The notes under the pieces: model-generated | The model's input: only the letters and a program-made list of their open reading frames with translations | Told to the model about the DNA's origin: nothing | Database searches by the model: none | Shown here: positions 1 through 10,536 of the stretch, piece after piece | How the letters are laid out: every line of letters starts with the position of its first letter | Position numbering within the stretch: position 1 is the stretch's first letter | Program-made: the position numbers and the translations under genes | Assembly: GCA_024509875.1 (NCBI GenBank) | Contig: JAMPIV010021219.1 | Span: 558,001-622,000, forward strand | Direction: 5' to 3' | Length of the DNA: 64,000 bases | Source: Oreohelix idahoensis | Taxonomy: Eukaryota; Mollusca; Gastropoda; Stylommatophora; Oreohelicidae

Positions 1-436
1 TAAAATCACTTGCTGATAACCGTTGGAAGAGAACGCACGCTTATAGAAGAGACGCCTCAAGCTGCCCCATATCTACAGTATATGTGCTTTGAGTGTAACT
101 GATGCGTGATGCCATATGATGATGGATGGTATCCGCATGTCTGGTTTTGTGTAGTGTGCAGATGTGTTCAGTCAAAACAATGTTCATACAAAAATAACAG
201 GGCAATCCACATAGGACGTCAGTAAACTCACGACGTATAAAGTCAATGATTCTTAAAACAGCCGTTGACGTTTTTCTTCATTATTTATTGTGGACGCCAC
301 AGTGACAAAATGGTTACGCGAATATGTAGACACATCAAACAGTCATTATCACAGCAACATTCAATACAGCAATAGACGGTAGACAGCATTACAATGATGA
401 GTCAGATGCATGTTATATTTCATAGTGCTGTAAATG

Positions 437-1100
437 TCTTCTTCTTCTTCTTTGATCCATAACCGCCAACCGTCAAAGCAGTCAGCGGCCATCACGCCTG
501 GTGGCGTCTTGTAGGGCAGCAACAAATTGATTCCACTTTGCTCTGTCGGCAGCCATCCTTCGTACAGTGCCCCAACTGTGGTTCATTCTTTGCATCTCAG
601 CTTCCACAGTTCTCCGCCAAGTTGTTTTTGGTCGGCCTCTCTTTCGCTTTCCCTCGGGGGTCCATAGCATAGCTGTTCTTGCGATGGTATCAGGGTCCCT
701 TCTGAGGACATGGCCAACCCAACTCCAGCGTCTGCCAGCTATGATGGTGTGCATGTCCTCCTGGTTACTCCGAATAAGTAGTTCTTGGTTTGCTGATTTG
801 TTTTTTGGCCAAAAGATTCGGAGAATTTTCCTTAGGCAGATTGTGTGGAAGGAGGACAGTTTCGACATTTCCTTCTCTGTTACTCTCCAACATTCCGCAC
901 CATAGAGAAGCACAGAAAGAGCCACGCAGCCTCTCATACAGTCTTAATTTGGTGTTTGTGCTGTACTGGGAAGACTTCCAAATGTTGTTGAGAATAGCAA
1001 AGGCTGTTCTCGCTTTACATATCAGTCTGATTATATGTCAATCCGAAACCTGTTGAGACTAAGACGGCTTGTAAACTCAAACGTATGGCCATTGAAACGA
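437..1100 (-). pseudogene. 5'-truncated RTE-like LINE, C-terminal RT region and 3' tail
   Basis: The frame 937-482 (minus) encodes the end of a LINE polyprotein with LYGAECW, the stretch WVGHVLRRDPD and a basic GKRKRGRPKTTWRRTVE segment. Coding similarity continues upstream to about 1090 after a frame break, matching the KARTAF and NNIWKSSQYST region of the copy at 53.1-53.9 kb. The 3' end is a (GAA)n tail, seen as TCTTCTTC at 437-451. It sits inside the 3' LTR of element 1 and is absent from the 5' LTR, so it arrived after that element inserted. No clean target duplication could be read because the distal flank is decayed. Confidence 0.85.
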
Positions 1101-1740
1101 AGAAGGCATTGTTACCCAATGAATAGGTGACAGTCCCAAGTCATAATTATTGTCTTACAGAGTTGTGTAAGATTTCCTGTACTGTTGTGAGCTCAAGAAT
1201 TTGGAAGTTTCACTTCACTCTGTCTAGATTCATTGCACCCAAAATTCCATTGCAAGAATCCACCAAGGTCTTCTGAGCAACAGACGGGAATCATAAGATA
1301 GGTTGTTCCTGTCAGGGTGCCTGCTAACATGCCAACTTATCAAACGTCTGCCAGTTAATAGTATCTGCCAGTTAAACGCAGGTGAAAAAGATACATTATA
1401 TCTCAGTCTTTTCCTTTATCAAAGACATAACATCTCCAGGAGGCACATACTAGCCAGTTTATGTTTATCTGTACTGGAAACTTCAAGATTTGTTGAACAC
1501 AGTGAGGCCTACTCCTTTAATAAGTTAAGATTGCTGTTCCGCCGTCAGGTGTGTTACATGCTTCCAGGTAATGTGTCTGTCAGTTCGTTGCACTTCTGGT
1601 TCCTTACACTGCTCAAGGACATTAGTTCCTCTGTTCTTCTTCAGATTGATTCAGGCCAAGTCCTGGGCCATAAGCTTTATGACAGTCAGGTGATAACTCT
1701 GCCGATAAATTTTTGTCCAGCAAGACAGACACCTCGAAAA
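1101..1740. other. unclassified insert or diverged LTR segment
   Basis: This stretch is missing from the 5' LTR and does not match the LINE copies elsewhere in the window. Short motifs near 1685-1725 resemble LTR sequence at 9788-9895, so the right edge is probably rearranged LTR. A 149-codon open frame lies here but shows no recognisable domain. Confidence 0.4.
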
Positions 1741-2352
1741 AATATCCTCTAGATAATAAAGGTTTTTCAAACCTAGTTCATTTAACAAAGTAGCAAGTAA
1801 TGGTCCTTGGAACCTGCATCAACCGATGCAGCACAATACAGCGACATGTGAGCTAGGAAAACATCTCGTGACGACGACTTTCGAAGACAGGCGATGAACC
1901 AGAAATCGTTCACGACCAAAAATCGATAGAGTTAATGAAAATGTTAATTTACCTTGCCTTCCGGAAATACACAGAAATATTATGCCTCCCGGCATGTGCA
2001 AATACACTAGAGGTATTATCTCGAATAAACGAAATATCCATAAGAGAACTACACATCCCTGACAGAACAAAAAAAATAGCGGAGATCCCCTCTTCAACGA
2101 GGCATCTCTTTCGCCATTCCAAATCGCTCACTCCACTAGTGGTGGGCGGAAACCGATCGACCAAGAAGCAAGACAAGTCATGCGCAGTCCAGCGCAAAAT
2201 GACCACAGCTCAAACTTAACTGCATTCGATACCAACGCGAGAAGACAAATGCTTACCGAGAAAAGTGACTATAAATTTCAAGCAGTTGTTGCCCTTGCGT
2301 TATAAAATAGATATTGAAATAAAACGATGTTGCGAGAATTTATCACGCAACA

Positions 2353-2370
2353 TATCACCACCTCCTCCCG
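2353..2370 (-). other. polypurine tract of element 1
   Basis: On the element strand this is CGGGAGGAGGTGGTGATA, directly before the TGTTGCG start of the 3' LTR. That is the expected position and composition for the plus-strand primer of reverse transcription. Confidence 0.8.
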
Positions 2371-3104
2371 ATAAAAAAAAAAATGTGGAACATAATTTTT
2401 TTTTCAATATCAAAGAGCATGCGATAAGCGGCTCAAAACGCACGAATTATGCGCTGATAATTAACTAAATTGCCAAACAATAGGCTAATTATAGAGTGTC
2501 TGGTGAGGATATACCTCAACAGAAAAATAAATATGTCTCAAAAAATATTCACATCGGGGAGGTGTCACCAACACACATCACGTTAGCATGTAAACACAAT
2601 ATACGTATGCAAGTTACTATAATCATCAGTAAACAGCATACTCTAATATTGTCTTTAAAAATGGATGTACAAATCTGATAGGAAAATTTAAATAGTACAT
2701 TCTTTGACATGTAATGACATAAGTACATAGTAAAGTTAAACTACATGACGATCCAGGACATATGCTCTGGTATTCCGAGGGTAAGTACACAATCTAGAAC
2801 TCGTAAGGTAAGTCTTCAGCTCAACAATGACATTCTGAGAAAGTACAAGCAATATAATGCTAATTAATAACTAATATGCTTCATAAGGTACAATACATTA
2901 TTAATAATTGTGGCTGTTTAGTAAACTAACGGCCCTTATATTAACTACTCAGTCCTCCTCTATCATCTTAAAAAAACGAACAGAAGAAGATGACAACAAA
3001 GCACGATAGTGTGTACATATAAAGTAAGTACAGATGTGCTAATCTATTGTAGAAATATAGGTGTGTTATGACTCTGTAATATATGGAAGTATAGGACAGA
3101 AGTA
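2371..3104 (-). other. 3' untranslated part of element 1
   Basis: AT-rich sequence between the RNase H stop and the purine tract. No open frame with recognisable similarity and no integrase domain is present, which confirms that integrase is not downstream of RT in this element. Confidence 0.6.
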
Positions 3105-4322
3105 TTAGTTGGAGTCATGTGGGCATCTAGACAAAATGTCAGCCATCACATTATCCGCACCACGGATAGCTCGTACCGTGAAGTGAAAAGGTTGAAGAGC
3201 TATAGCATATCGAGTGGATCTCGAACTCTTCAAATTCTTAGTCTGAATAGCTGTAAGAGCTTTCTGATCAGTCTCTAGAATGAAATGTGCGCCCAGGAGG
3301 AATCTTTCTAGTTTTAGAATTGACCAAACCATCGCTAACAACTCACGGTCTAAAACCGAGTAGTTCCTCTCTGCCGCATTTAGTTTTCTAGAAATGTACA
3401 TAACAGGATGCAGAGTATTTGCATATTCTTGCATCAGTGCTGCTCCAATCCCAGTGGATGAAGCATCACTCCGAAGAACAAAAGTCCTATCAAGAGTAGG
3501 TAATCTTAAGATGGGAGGAGAAGAAAATATATTCTGGATTTGGTCTAGTGAAGATTGGCATTCTTCAGACCAACGGACCAGATTAGGCGAACCTTTCTTC
3601 AACAATGTTGATAGAGGTGCCATGATCGAAGATAAATTTGGAATAAATCTCCCATAAAATTGAATTAAACCTAAGAGACTCCTAACTTGTTTCTTCGTTT
3701 TAGGAACAGAGATGTTCAGTATTTTGGAAGTATTGTGGTCTTCTGTCTTCAAGAGACCATGACCAACACGATGACCCAGGAAAAGATTTTCACCAAAACC
3801 AACAAAAGCTTTAGAAGGTTTTGCTGTCAAATTATTCTCACGTAGAGTGGACAGTAAGTCATATAACCCTAAATAGTGATCTTCCCAGGTATCACTGAAG
3901 AGACAGATGTCATCTAAGTATGCGATGACATCCGAACGATGTGACAGAATTCGACGCATCATGCGAACGAAAGTGGCAGGGGCGTTCATGAGACCAAAAG
4001 GCATAACATTCCATTGAAATAGACCCCTAGGTGTAGAAAAAGCAGTAAGAGGTTTGGCATGCTCTGCTAAAGGCACTTGCCAATAACCTTTAGACAAGTC
4101 AAGTTTAGTGAAGAATCTAGAATTAGAAAGTCTAATCAGTAGATCTTCTAACAAAGGCATCGGTTCAGCGTCGAACTTTGTGACCTGATTCAATTTGCGA
4201 TAATCAACGCAAATTCGTATGTTCTTATCCTTCTTCCGGACAATAACCATGGAAGAAGAATATGGTGAAGTCGATGGTTCAATTATATTTAATTGAATCA
4301 TTTCATCCAATTCCTTTTCCAC
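3105..4322 (-). CDS. reverse transcriptase-RNase H of element 1
   Basis: About 405 codons encoding Ty3/gypsy-type reverse transcriptase followed by RNase H, which copy the element RNA into DNA. Visible RT motifs are VDYRKLN near residue 40, LDLSKGY with a catalytic Asp near 75, MPFGLMNAPATF near 108-118 and the active-site YLDD at 135-138. A connection region with KQVRSLLGLIQFYGRFIP follows. RNase H has RSDAS (Asp about 286), LDRELLA (Glu about 327) and ETDQKALT (Asp about 352). The N-terminal edge is set by a frame break; homologous sequence continues upstream in another frame at 4298-4736. RNase H is the last domain, and integrase lies upstream. The frame has no ATG of its own at this edge, so it is part of a longer broken pol. 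Confidence 0.93.
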   Translation of the reverse strand: MEKELDEMIQLNIIEPSTSPYSSSMVIVRKKDKNIRICVDYRKLNQVTKFDAEPMPLLEDLLIRLSNSRFFTKLDLSKGYWQVPLAEHAKPLTAFSTPRGLFQWNVMPFGLMNAPATFVRMMRRILSHRSDVIAYLDDICLFSDTWEDHYLGLYDLLSTLRENNLTAKPSKAFVGFGENLFLGHRVGHGLLKTEDHNTSKILNISVPKTKKQVRSLLGLIQFYGRFIPNLSSIMAPLSTLLKKGSPNLVRWSEECQSSLDQIQNIFSSPPILRLPTLDRTFVLRSDASSTGIGAALMQEYANTLHPVMYISRKLNAAERNYSVLDRELLAMVWSILKLERFLLGAHFILETDQKALTAIQTKNLKSSRSTRYAIALQPFHFTVRAIRGADNVMADILSRCPHDSN

Positions 4323-4762
4323 TTGCGACTGAAAGTGTATAGGAATAGGATACGGCCTAACCCTAATTGGATTATTGTCGTAAGAATTATGTCATGTTCT
4401 ATGACATCTGTGTGTCCAGGAATGTCAGTGAGAACATCCTGAAATGTTTGTAACATCGACGAGACTTGTCGATGTTCGTCACCAGAAAGATTAGGAGAAA
4501 CAGAAACGTTTTTTCCAAGATTCCGTGGAATGTAATGGAACCACTGGAAGGGGAAGGTTGACATCAGAGAAGGTAGCTTCCTCATCCTGAATGACAGACA
4601 GGGATGAATAATGACCGTGAGGTGCAGGAGCATCATCCGTTGCCTGGAAAATAGGCAGCAAATAGTCCGGACGTTCGTGAAATTCCGAAAGCATGTTTAT
4701 GTGGAAAGTTTTATGCTTTCCATCAATATCGACCACATAGTCAACATCGGAAATCCGAGAGA
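4298..4762 (-). pseudogene. broken linker between integrase and RT of element 1
   Basis: Two overlapping frames (4736-4491 and 4636-4298) carry the segment joining integrase to RT. The first has KTFHINMLSEFHERPDYLLP, corresponding to KVYHVNLLKKYLDRP in element 2; the second has FQDVLTDIPGHTDVIEHDI, corresponding to HTDVLTDKPGHTNLLQYDM. Frame changes near 4763, 4500-4600 and 4320 break continuity. Element 2 keeps the same segment open, so these are most simply indels in this copy or sequencing errors. Confidence 0.75.
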
Positions 4763-5689
4763 CTATTGCATACGGACCTTTCCATGCAATAAGAAGTCTA
4801 TTTTCCCTACTGGGGGGAGTAGGATGAATGCTTTGTCACCTGGACAAAGTTGTCGTAGACATCTATTCTTGTTAGCAAACTGCCTTGCCTTCTCTTTAGC
4901 AATTTCTGATGAAGCATTTGCTAGCTTACATGCCTCAATGATCTTTTGTCTAAGAGCAATGACATACTCATATGAGGATTGAGTTTCATCGCTAATATCA
5001 TCGGCAGTGATGAGATCGTGTAATAAAGACATAGGGCCGCGTGGACGCGCGCCAAAGACAAGTTCGAAGGGAGAAAATCCTGTGTGTTCATTAGGGACTT
5101 CTCTATAGGCAAAGAGAGCCGCGGGTAAAACCCTGTCCCAATCTTGAGGATGATCTTCAGTTATCTTACCAAGCAAAGTCTTGAGCGTTCTATTCAGACG
5201 CTCAACTAACCCATTAGACATAGGATGGTAGATACTACTGAGAGATCGTTCAATATGTAAGGTAGACATTACCTGTGACATAGTGTCAGATATGAGTTGA
5301 GTGCCATGGTCTGACAATATTTCTCTGGGGAACCCCAAGCGAGAAAATATCAACCAAAGAGCATCTGCGATATCTGTAGTAGATATGCTCTTAAGAGGAA
5401 TAGCCTCTGGCCAACGTGTGCACATATCGACACATGTAAGGATAAACTGATGTCCTCTGGCCGACTTGACCTTAAAAGGGCCAATAATATCTATGGCCAT
5501 TTTCTGAAACGGCCGAATAGGAATGTCAGCAGCCTGGATAGGCGCAGCATGTCGTGGTCCTCTAGATTTGACCTCCTGACATACCTTGCATGATCGGCAG
5601 TAAATACGAATGTCCTTATTGACAAAAGGCCAAAAGAAAGCCGCAAGGACTCTCGACTTCGTACGGCAAAACCCATATGTCCAGCACAT
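4763..5689 (-). CDS. integrase of element 1
   Basis: About 308 codons covering most of a retroviral-type integrase, which inserts the cDNA into the host genome. The zinc-binding Cys pair (CRSCKVCQ, residues about 31-37) is here, while the matching His residues are in the preceding frame. The catalytic triad is visible as IDIIGPF (Asp 67), LSDHGTQL (Asp 127) and NGLVERLNRT (Glu 163), giving DD35E spacing. The C-terminal part carries PAALFAYREVPNEHTGFSPFEL, typical of Ty3/gypsy integrases. The first eight or so residues are out-of-frame sequence; the true frame joins the upstream CDS by a frameshift near 5650-5690. Its position upstream of RT defines the Gmr1-type order. Confidence 0.93.
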   Translation of the reverse strand: MCWTYGFCRTKSRVLAAFFWPFVNKDIRIYCRSCKVCQEVKSRGPRHAAPIQAADIPIRPFQKMAIDIIGPFKVKSARGHQFILTCVDMCTRWPEAIPLKSISTTDIADALWLIFSRLGFPREILSDHGTQLISDTMSQVMSTLHIERSLSSIYHPMSNGLVERLNRTLKTLLGKITEDHPQDWDRVLPAALFAYREVPNEHTGFSPFELVFGARPRGPMSLLHDLITADDISDETQSSYEYVIALRQKIIEACKLANASSEIAKEKARQFANKNRCLRQLCPGDKAFILLPPVGKIDFLLHGKVRMQ

Positions 5690-6966
5690 TGCGAGTCATG
5701 AGCATGTTGTAATATTTGCACTCTCATGCTCTTGGGAACAAGAATTTGCGAATGTGCCGACGTAGTCGAATCTTGTACCATACGTACAAGTACGCCGTTT
5801 CTCATTGCAATCCAAGATTTTCTATTTGTATCCTGATTCGGATCATTTTTCTTCGCAAGAATGAAGAATTTTTTTAAAGAAGGATCTTCTTCTTGCAATT
5901 TTATGAAAGAGTCACGAGTAATTACTAAGTGACTATCTTGGCTATCAACTTCATTATCACTATTCAGTGAAGTTTCGGGTGTTTGTAGAGCTTGTGCTCT
6001 TGTAACTACTGCATTTGTAGCTTGCATGTTATTATCTTCCCAAGCAGCAATCTGCTGTGGGGTACACTCCCTAACTCCGTGAATACGACCAATAATAAGG
6101 TCCGCAATAGGATTAGGTAAGAGACAAGCATGCACATCTCCAGTAAAGAAAGGAGTGGCAATGCAAATTACAGCAGTAGGATATTTTTCTAGAGTGCCGC
6201 CAAATGTGACACATTTAATAACCCTTCCTGTAGCACAAGATGGATCTACAAGCGATTGTCTAACACCAATAGTGGTGCATCCGGAATCGAAAAGTAGTGA
6301 GACCGGAGTATCATTAACAAGACCCTTATGTAGGATTAAAGAACCCCTCCCGTCATGCGCAACAGCAGCAGGAAGAGCGGGAAGTGGGTGACCACAACTC
6401 AAAGTAGTTATGGTACCCGGTTCGAATAAAGTACTGCATTGGGGGCATTTGTTTGCTCTCTCAAAGTCAAAAGCAGAACCAGTGACAGCGTCAAAGTTTT
6501 TACTATCAACAACATGATTACAGGCTCCCTCAGTTTCCTGTTGTACAGCATTAGCCTGCTGATATCTCTTTTTTTTTGTGTTGAGATCTACCCCGACTAT
6601 TATTACCTCTGAAGTTATCAAAGTTATTATTATCTCTGCAGTTATTATTGTCTCTATTGTAATTGTTATCCTGGTTCGAATTCCAGTTTCCACGATTACT
6701 ATCATGTTCACATTGATGCGAACATCTATTTGTTTGGTTTTGAGGTCTTCGGCAGGAATAACCTCTATTACCATATCCTCTTTTGAAATGCCTATAATTA
6801 TTAGGGTGATAGTAACGACCACTATCAGGTTGTCTCCAATTCTTCGAAGAAGAATCACCATGAAATTGATTTCCATGATTTTGACAGAAATTACCGCTAC
6901 TCTTTTTATCAAAATTTTGTTGGAATCTACGAGCAAAGTTTTGGCCATACGGAGCTGCCGAAGCAA
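5491..6966 (-). CDS. protease and integrase zinc-finger start of element 1
   Basis: The meaningful part begins near 6575, after the end of gag; the upstream codons overlap gag in another frame and read as nonsense. From there the order is a Cys/His cluster (CPQCSTLF then TLSCGHPLP, about 6380-6450), a retropepsin-like aspartic protease with LLFDSG (DSG codons at 6280-6288) and a GVRECTP segment, then the start of the integrase zinc finger (QHAHDSQCAGHMGF, about 5680-5720). After HMGF the frame drifts out and the last 60 or so residues are spurious. The protease would cleave the polyprotein. Relative to gag this frame is +1, with a run of nine A at the junction. Confidence 0.85.
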   Translation of the reverse strand: MLRQLRMAKTLLVDSNKILIKRVAVISVKIMEINFMVILLRRIGDNLIVVVTITLIIIGISKEDMVIEVIPAEDLKTKQIDVRINVNMIVIVETGIRTRITITIETIITAEIIITLITSEVIIVGVDLNTKKKRYQQANAVQQETEGACNHVVDSKNFDAVTGSAFDFERANKCPQCSTLFEPGTITTLSCGHPLPALPAAVAHDGRGSLILHKGLVNDTPVSLLFDSGCTTIGVRQSLVDPSCATGRVIKCVTFGGTLEKYPTAVICIATPFFTGDVHACLLPNPIADLIIGRIHGVRECTPQQIAAWEDNNMQATNAVVTRAQALQTPETSLNSDNEVDSQDSHLVITRDSFIKLQEEDPSLKKFFILAKKNDPNQDTNRKSWIAMRNGVLVRMVQDSTTSAHSQILVPKSMRVQILQHAHDSQCAGHMGFAVRSRESLRLSFGLLSIRTFVFTADHARYVRRSNLEDHDMLRLSRLLTFLFGRFRKWP

Positions 6967-8005
6967 CTGGTAAACCTTCTTTCACCTTAGAGTTACCCAT
7001 GGTTATGTGTGGGTGCGCAGTTACGTATTGGCAACAGAAATCTTCCATTTCTTTTATTGTTTTAGGTTTACGTTCATTAAGGAAAGCAAGGAAAGACTCA
7101 TTGACAGACGACATGACTTTGTCTCTAAGTATTAAGTCCATAAGTCCTTCATAAGTTTTTTCCGTCTTAGATAGTTCAACCCATCGTGAGAAAGTAATGC
7201 GTATTCTTGCAATAAACTCGGAGAATTCAACTCCTTTTTCAGGTAACATGTTTTTAAATTGTAGACGATAGCCGTCTTCGTTAAGCTGATATTTCTTTAA
7301 CAAAGCGGCCCTGACAACCTCATAATTGTTCTTGTCAGGTTCATCCACCATATTTAATATACTTAGAGCTTTACCTGTCAGTATCCCTGATAACTGATAA
7401 ACATATTTTGCTTTGTCTATGTTATGAGCTGTACATGCTTGTTCAAATCTGTCCAGATAGAACATTATGTCATCGCTGGAAGGACTAAATGTTGGTAACT
7501 TAATCTTAAAAGTATCATTATTAGCCTTACCAGAAGATGAACCCTTGTTTGAATCATTACCATTACTCATGCTCGTCAATTTCAATTTTTCCAACTCTAA
7601 AGCTAAGACCTTTTCTTCATGTTCCATTTTTGCTTTCTCTTTCCTCTCATCAGACTCTCTCTGTAATCTTCTTTCCTCAGCCTGAGCCTCTTTTTGAAGT
7701 CTTTCATTTTCAGATTCTTTTTCAAGTATTTTATTTTCAGCCTCTTTTTCAAGTCTTTTAGCTTCTAGCTGTAGCTGGAGTTTTCTTTCCTCAGCTTCTG
7801 ATTCCCTTCTTTGTTTTTCCATTTCCATTTGGAATCTTTTTTCATCCACCTGCATCTGCAGTTTCTTTTGTTCAGCTTCCATGTGCAGTTTCTTTTGTTC
7901 AGCTTCCATTGCTTTATCATATCGAGCAGTTGCAAATTCTTCTAACTTATCACCAGTCTTCCCAAGCAATTTACCCTGCTCAATAAAGTGCTCAAATGTA
8001 GACAT
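6551..8005 (-). CDS. Gag-like protein of element 1
   Basis: 484 codons from an ATG at 8005. The first 30 or so residues form a short conserved start (MSTFEHFIEQGKLLGK) also echoed in elements 2 and 3. Residues about 30-150 are a highly charged coiled coil made of repeats such as EAEQKKLQMQ. Residues about 165-345 look like a retrotransposon capsid domain (KLPTFSPSSDDIMFYLDRFE then QLSGILTGKALSIL and YRLQFKNML). The C-terminus is rich in Asn, Arg and Gly; a possible decayed zinc knuckle is CRRPQNQTNRCSHQCEH, but it does not fit the CX2CX4HX4C pattern. The protein should assemble particles and bind element RNA. The frame stops just past an A9 run where the protease frame begins at +1. Confidence 0.85.
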   Translation of the reverse strand: MSTFEHFIEQGKLLGKTGDKLEEFATARYDKAMEAEQKKLHMEAEQKKLQMQVDEKRFQMEMEKQRRESEAEERKLQLQLEAKRLEKEAENKILEKESENERLQKEAQAEERRLQRESDERKEKAKMEHEEKVLALELEKLKLTSMSNGNDSNKGSSSGKANNDTFKIKLPTFSPSSDDIMFYLDRFEQACTAHNIDKAKYVYQLSGILTGKALSILNMVDEPDKNNYEVVRAALLKKYQLNEDGYRLQFKNMLPEKGVEFSEFIARIRITFSRWVELSKTEKTYEGLMDLILRDKVMSSVNESFLAFLNERKPKTIKEMEDFCCQYVTAHPHITMGNSKVKEGLPVASAAPYGQNFARRFQQNFDKKSSGNFCQNHGNQFHGDSSSKNWRQPDSGRYYHPNNYRHFKRGYGNRGYSCRRPQNQTNRCSHQCEHDSNRGNWNSNQDNNYNRDNNNCRDNNNFDNFRGNNSRGRSQHKKKEISAG

Positions 8006-9429
8006 GATGAGTAATATATAAGTCCAAAACCTGAAATAATTAACTAATTTATTTCAAACCTAAGTGTAACAAGTCTTAATTAAGCACTTGTATATTCACA
8101 TCACCTTATATTATCCCAGTCTCTGTGGGAAACAAGTCTCCAATCAAAGAACTTGTATATGATATATCAACAATCAATTCTTGATCATAAGTGCACTTCT
8201 CATTCAATAGTGCACGACACTATTCATCATTCATTTATCATCAGTGTAGTAGTAACAGTGCATTAGCATAGCCCATTAACTAATTACTATAACTGTAAAC
8301 AATGACTATGTAAACACATGCAGAATGTAAACATTGAAAATGTAAACAATACAAACAATGTAAACAATAACAATGTAAACAATAACAAAGATCAGCAACA
8401 ATACAAAAACGTTCGCAGAAATCAACTAAAAATAAAGCAGAAATTAATGAAATATCACAAAAAATGTGACGATATCTGCGATAGAATTAAACAAAATACA
8501 TGACACCACAGTGTATAAACAAAAATGTTGTATGAAACTAAATTATAGACAAGAGTAAGCTAACAAATACAAACAAATCAAAACAAAACTAAAGAATGCG
8601 AAATAATAACGAAAACAATATTAAAACATGTCATCACAGCTAACATAAATAGCAACAGAAGTCGCTTAGCAAATTCCAGTATCGGAAATTTGCAAACCCT
8701 ACAGAAAACGCTCACAATAGACGACCTCTATGACGTGGCATAATCTAACGGAGACACCACCCAACCGAGAACCCGCTGAAATATAAACATATAAATATAC
8801 GCAAAACATATAAACATATAACATATAGAATGAGATGATACACAGAAGACTCAGCAGAAGTATAAGGGCACAGTTTACATACAAACAGGCCACTTAACTT
8901 ATAGGCTTCCAATCGTAGAACAGCAGAAAAAACGGATGTCAATCAACGTCCTAAAGAGCGAAGCTCCAACGATGATGGCACATCTGAACTGCTTCCACTG
9001 CTAACACGATGGTACAAGAGCTTCTGAAATACTGTGTGTTGAGTTGTTTCGGCACTTGACCTTCTAATCCAAAAGTAAGTTGATGGAAATCGGTACTTGG
9101 CCTTCTTCAGAAAACAACCCGTTTCAACCGGCACTTGACCTTCACAAAAACGACAGCACTGGAACCTTGACAGCAGCAACTTGCTTGACTTGCGTAAAAG
9201 ATAACAGCAGTCCGAGTTATCCGGCAACATGTAACAACGCCGGGTACTGTCAAATTCTTGTTTCCGTCAAAAAGTTGAAATTTTGACTTTTACCGGGCAA
9301 CGCCGAGTACTTTGAAAATTTTGAAGATGTTGACTGTATTGAAGAATGTTAATTTCTTGAAGGATGCTGATGAATTCTTGTTGAAAATGAAGTGGGTAAG
9401 GGACCCCGTGTTTGCTGGTACCAGAATCA
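8006..9429 (-). other. leader of element 1
   Basis: About 1.4 kb between the primer-binding site and the gag ATG, AT-rich, without a supported gene. Positions about 8318-8395 hold a short degenerate repeat of AATGTAAACAAT-like units. A long untranslated leader is also present in element 3. Confidence 0.6.
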
Positions 9430-9448
9430 AACCAGCTTATGGCCACCA
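9430..9448 (-). other. primer-binding site of element 1
   Basis: On the element strand the 5' LTR ends in CA, followed by TT and then TGGTGGCCATAAGCTGG. A TGG start two bases from the LTR matches a tRNA 3' CCA end. The stretch implies a tRNA ending in GGCCACCA; I cannot name it. Confidence 0.65.
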
Positions 9449-9450
9449 AA

Positions 9451-10531
9451 TGATGCGTGATGCCATATGATGATGGATGGTATCCGCATGTCTGGTTTTG
9501 TGTAGTGTGCAGATGTGTTCAGTCAAAACAATGTTCATACAAAAATAACAGGGCAATCCACATAGGACGTCAGTAAACTCACGACGTATAAAGTCAATGA
9601 TTCTTGTAACAGCCGTTGACGTTTTTCTTCATTATTTATTGTGGACGCCACAGTGACAAAATGGTTACGCGAATATGTAGACACATCAAACAGTCATTAT
9701 CACAGCAACATTCAATACAGCAATAGACGGTAGACAGCATTACAATGATGAGTCAGATGCATGTTATATTTCAAAGTGCTGTAAATGTAGTCAGGTGAAA
9801 AACTCCATCCTTTTCTATAACAGCCAGGAGATAACCAGATATATGAGATCAGTTCACTCTCCTTAGTTTGACTTCAGCAAGACAGACACGTCTGCCGAAG
9901 TATAAATAATGTCCTCAAAAATATCCTCTAGATAATAAAGGTTTTTCAAACCTAGTTCATTTAACAAAGTAGCAAGTAATGGTCCTTGGAACCTGCATCA
10001 ACCGATGCAGCACAATACAGCGACATGTGAGCTAGGAAAACATCTCGTGACGACGACTTTCGAAGACAGGCTATGAACCAGAAATCGTTCACGACCAAAA
10101 ATCGATAGAGTTAATGAAAATGTTAATTTACCTTGCCTTCCGGAAATACACAGAAATATTATGCCTCCCGGCATGTGCAAATACACTAGAGGTATTATCT
10201 CGAATAAACGAAATATCCATAAGAGGACTCTCACATTCCTGACAGAACAAAAAAATAGCGGAGATCCCCTCTTCAACGAGGCATCTCTTTCGCCATTCCA
10301 AATCGCTCACTCCACTAGTGGTGGGCGGAAACCGATCGACCAAGAAACAAGACAAGTCATGCGCAGTCCAGCGCAAAATGACCACAGCTCAAACTTAACT
10401 GCATTCGATACCAACGCGAGAAGACAAATGCTTACCGAGAAAAGTGACTATAAATTTCAAGCAGTTGTTGCCCTTGCGTTATAAAATAGATATTGAAATA
10501 AAACGATGTTGCGAGAATTTATCACGCAACA
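9451..10531 (-). repeat. 5' LTR of element 1
   Basis: 1081 bp, uninterrupted. Terminal TG and CA and the flanking GTAAC at 10532-10536 fix both ends. It lacks the LINE present in the partner LTR and so serves as the empty-site reference. Confidence 0.92.
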
Positions 10532-10536
10532 GTAAC

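Larger units (their letters stand above)
100..2352 (-). repeat. 3' LTR of element 1, interrupted
   Basis: Positions 100-436 match 9451-9787 and positions about 1741-2352 match about 9917-10531 with few differences. The LTR is 2253 bp against 1081 bp for its partner. The excess is inserted material between about 437 and 1690, of which the left part is a LINE 3' end. Confidence 0.92.
100..10531 (-). mobile_element. LTR retrotransposon, Gmr1-type domain order (element 1)
   Basis: Near-complete LTR element on the minus strand. Both LTRs begin TGTTGCGT and end CA on the element strand, and the 5-bp sequence GTAAC flanks both sides (95-99 and 10532-10536), the expected target duplication. Between the LTRs, in element order, are a primer-binding site, a long leader, gag, protease, integrase, RT-RNase H and a purine tract. 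Integrase before RT, together with Ty3/gypsy-like RT and RNase H motifs, is the order known for Gmr1-like elements; ordinary Ty3/gypsy elements put integrase last. The matching parts of the two LTRs differ at only a few positions, so insertion was fairly recent, although pol carries frame breaks and the 3' LTR carries later insertions. Confidence 0.92.

Noticed and set aside
1303..1752. 149-codon open frame in the interrupted LTR
   Set aside because: No recognisable domain; part of it is LTR sequence whose partner copy does not keep the frame.
6578..6973. 131-codon plus-strand open frame rich in Ile, Thr and Val
   Set aside because: Antisense shadow of the Asn/Arg-rich end of the element 1 gag.
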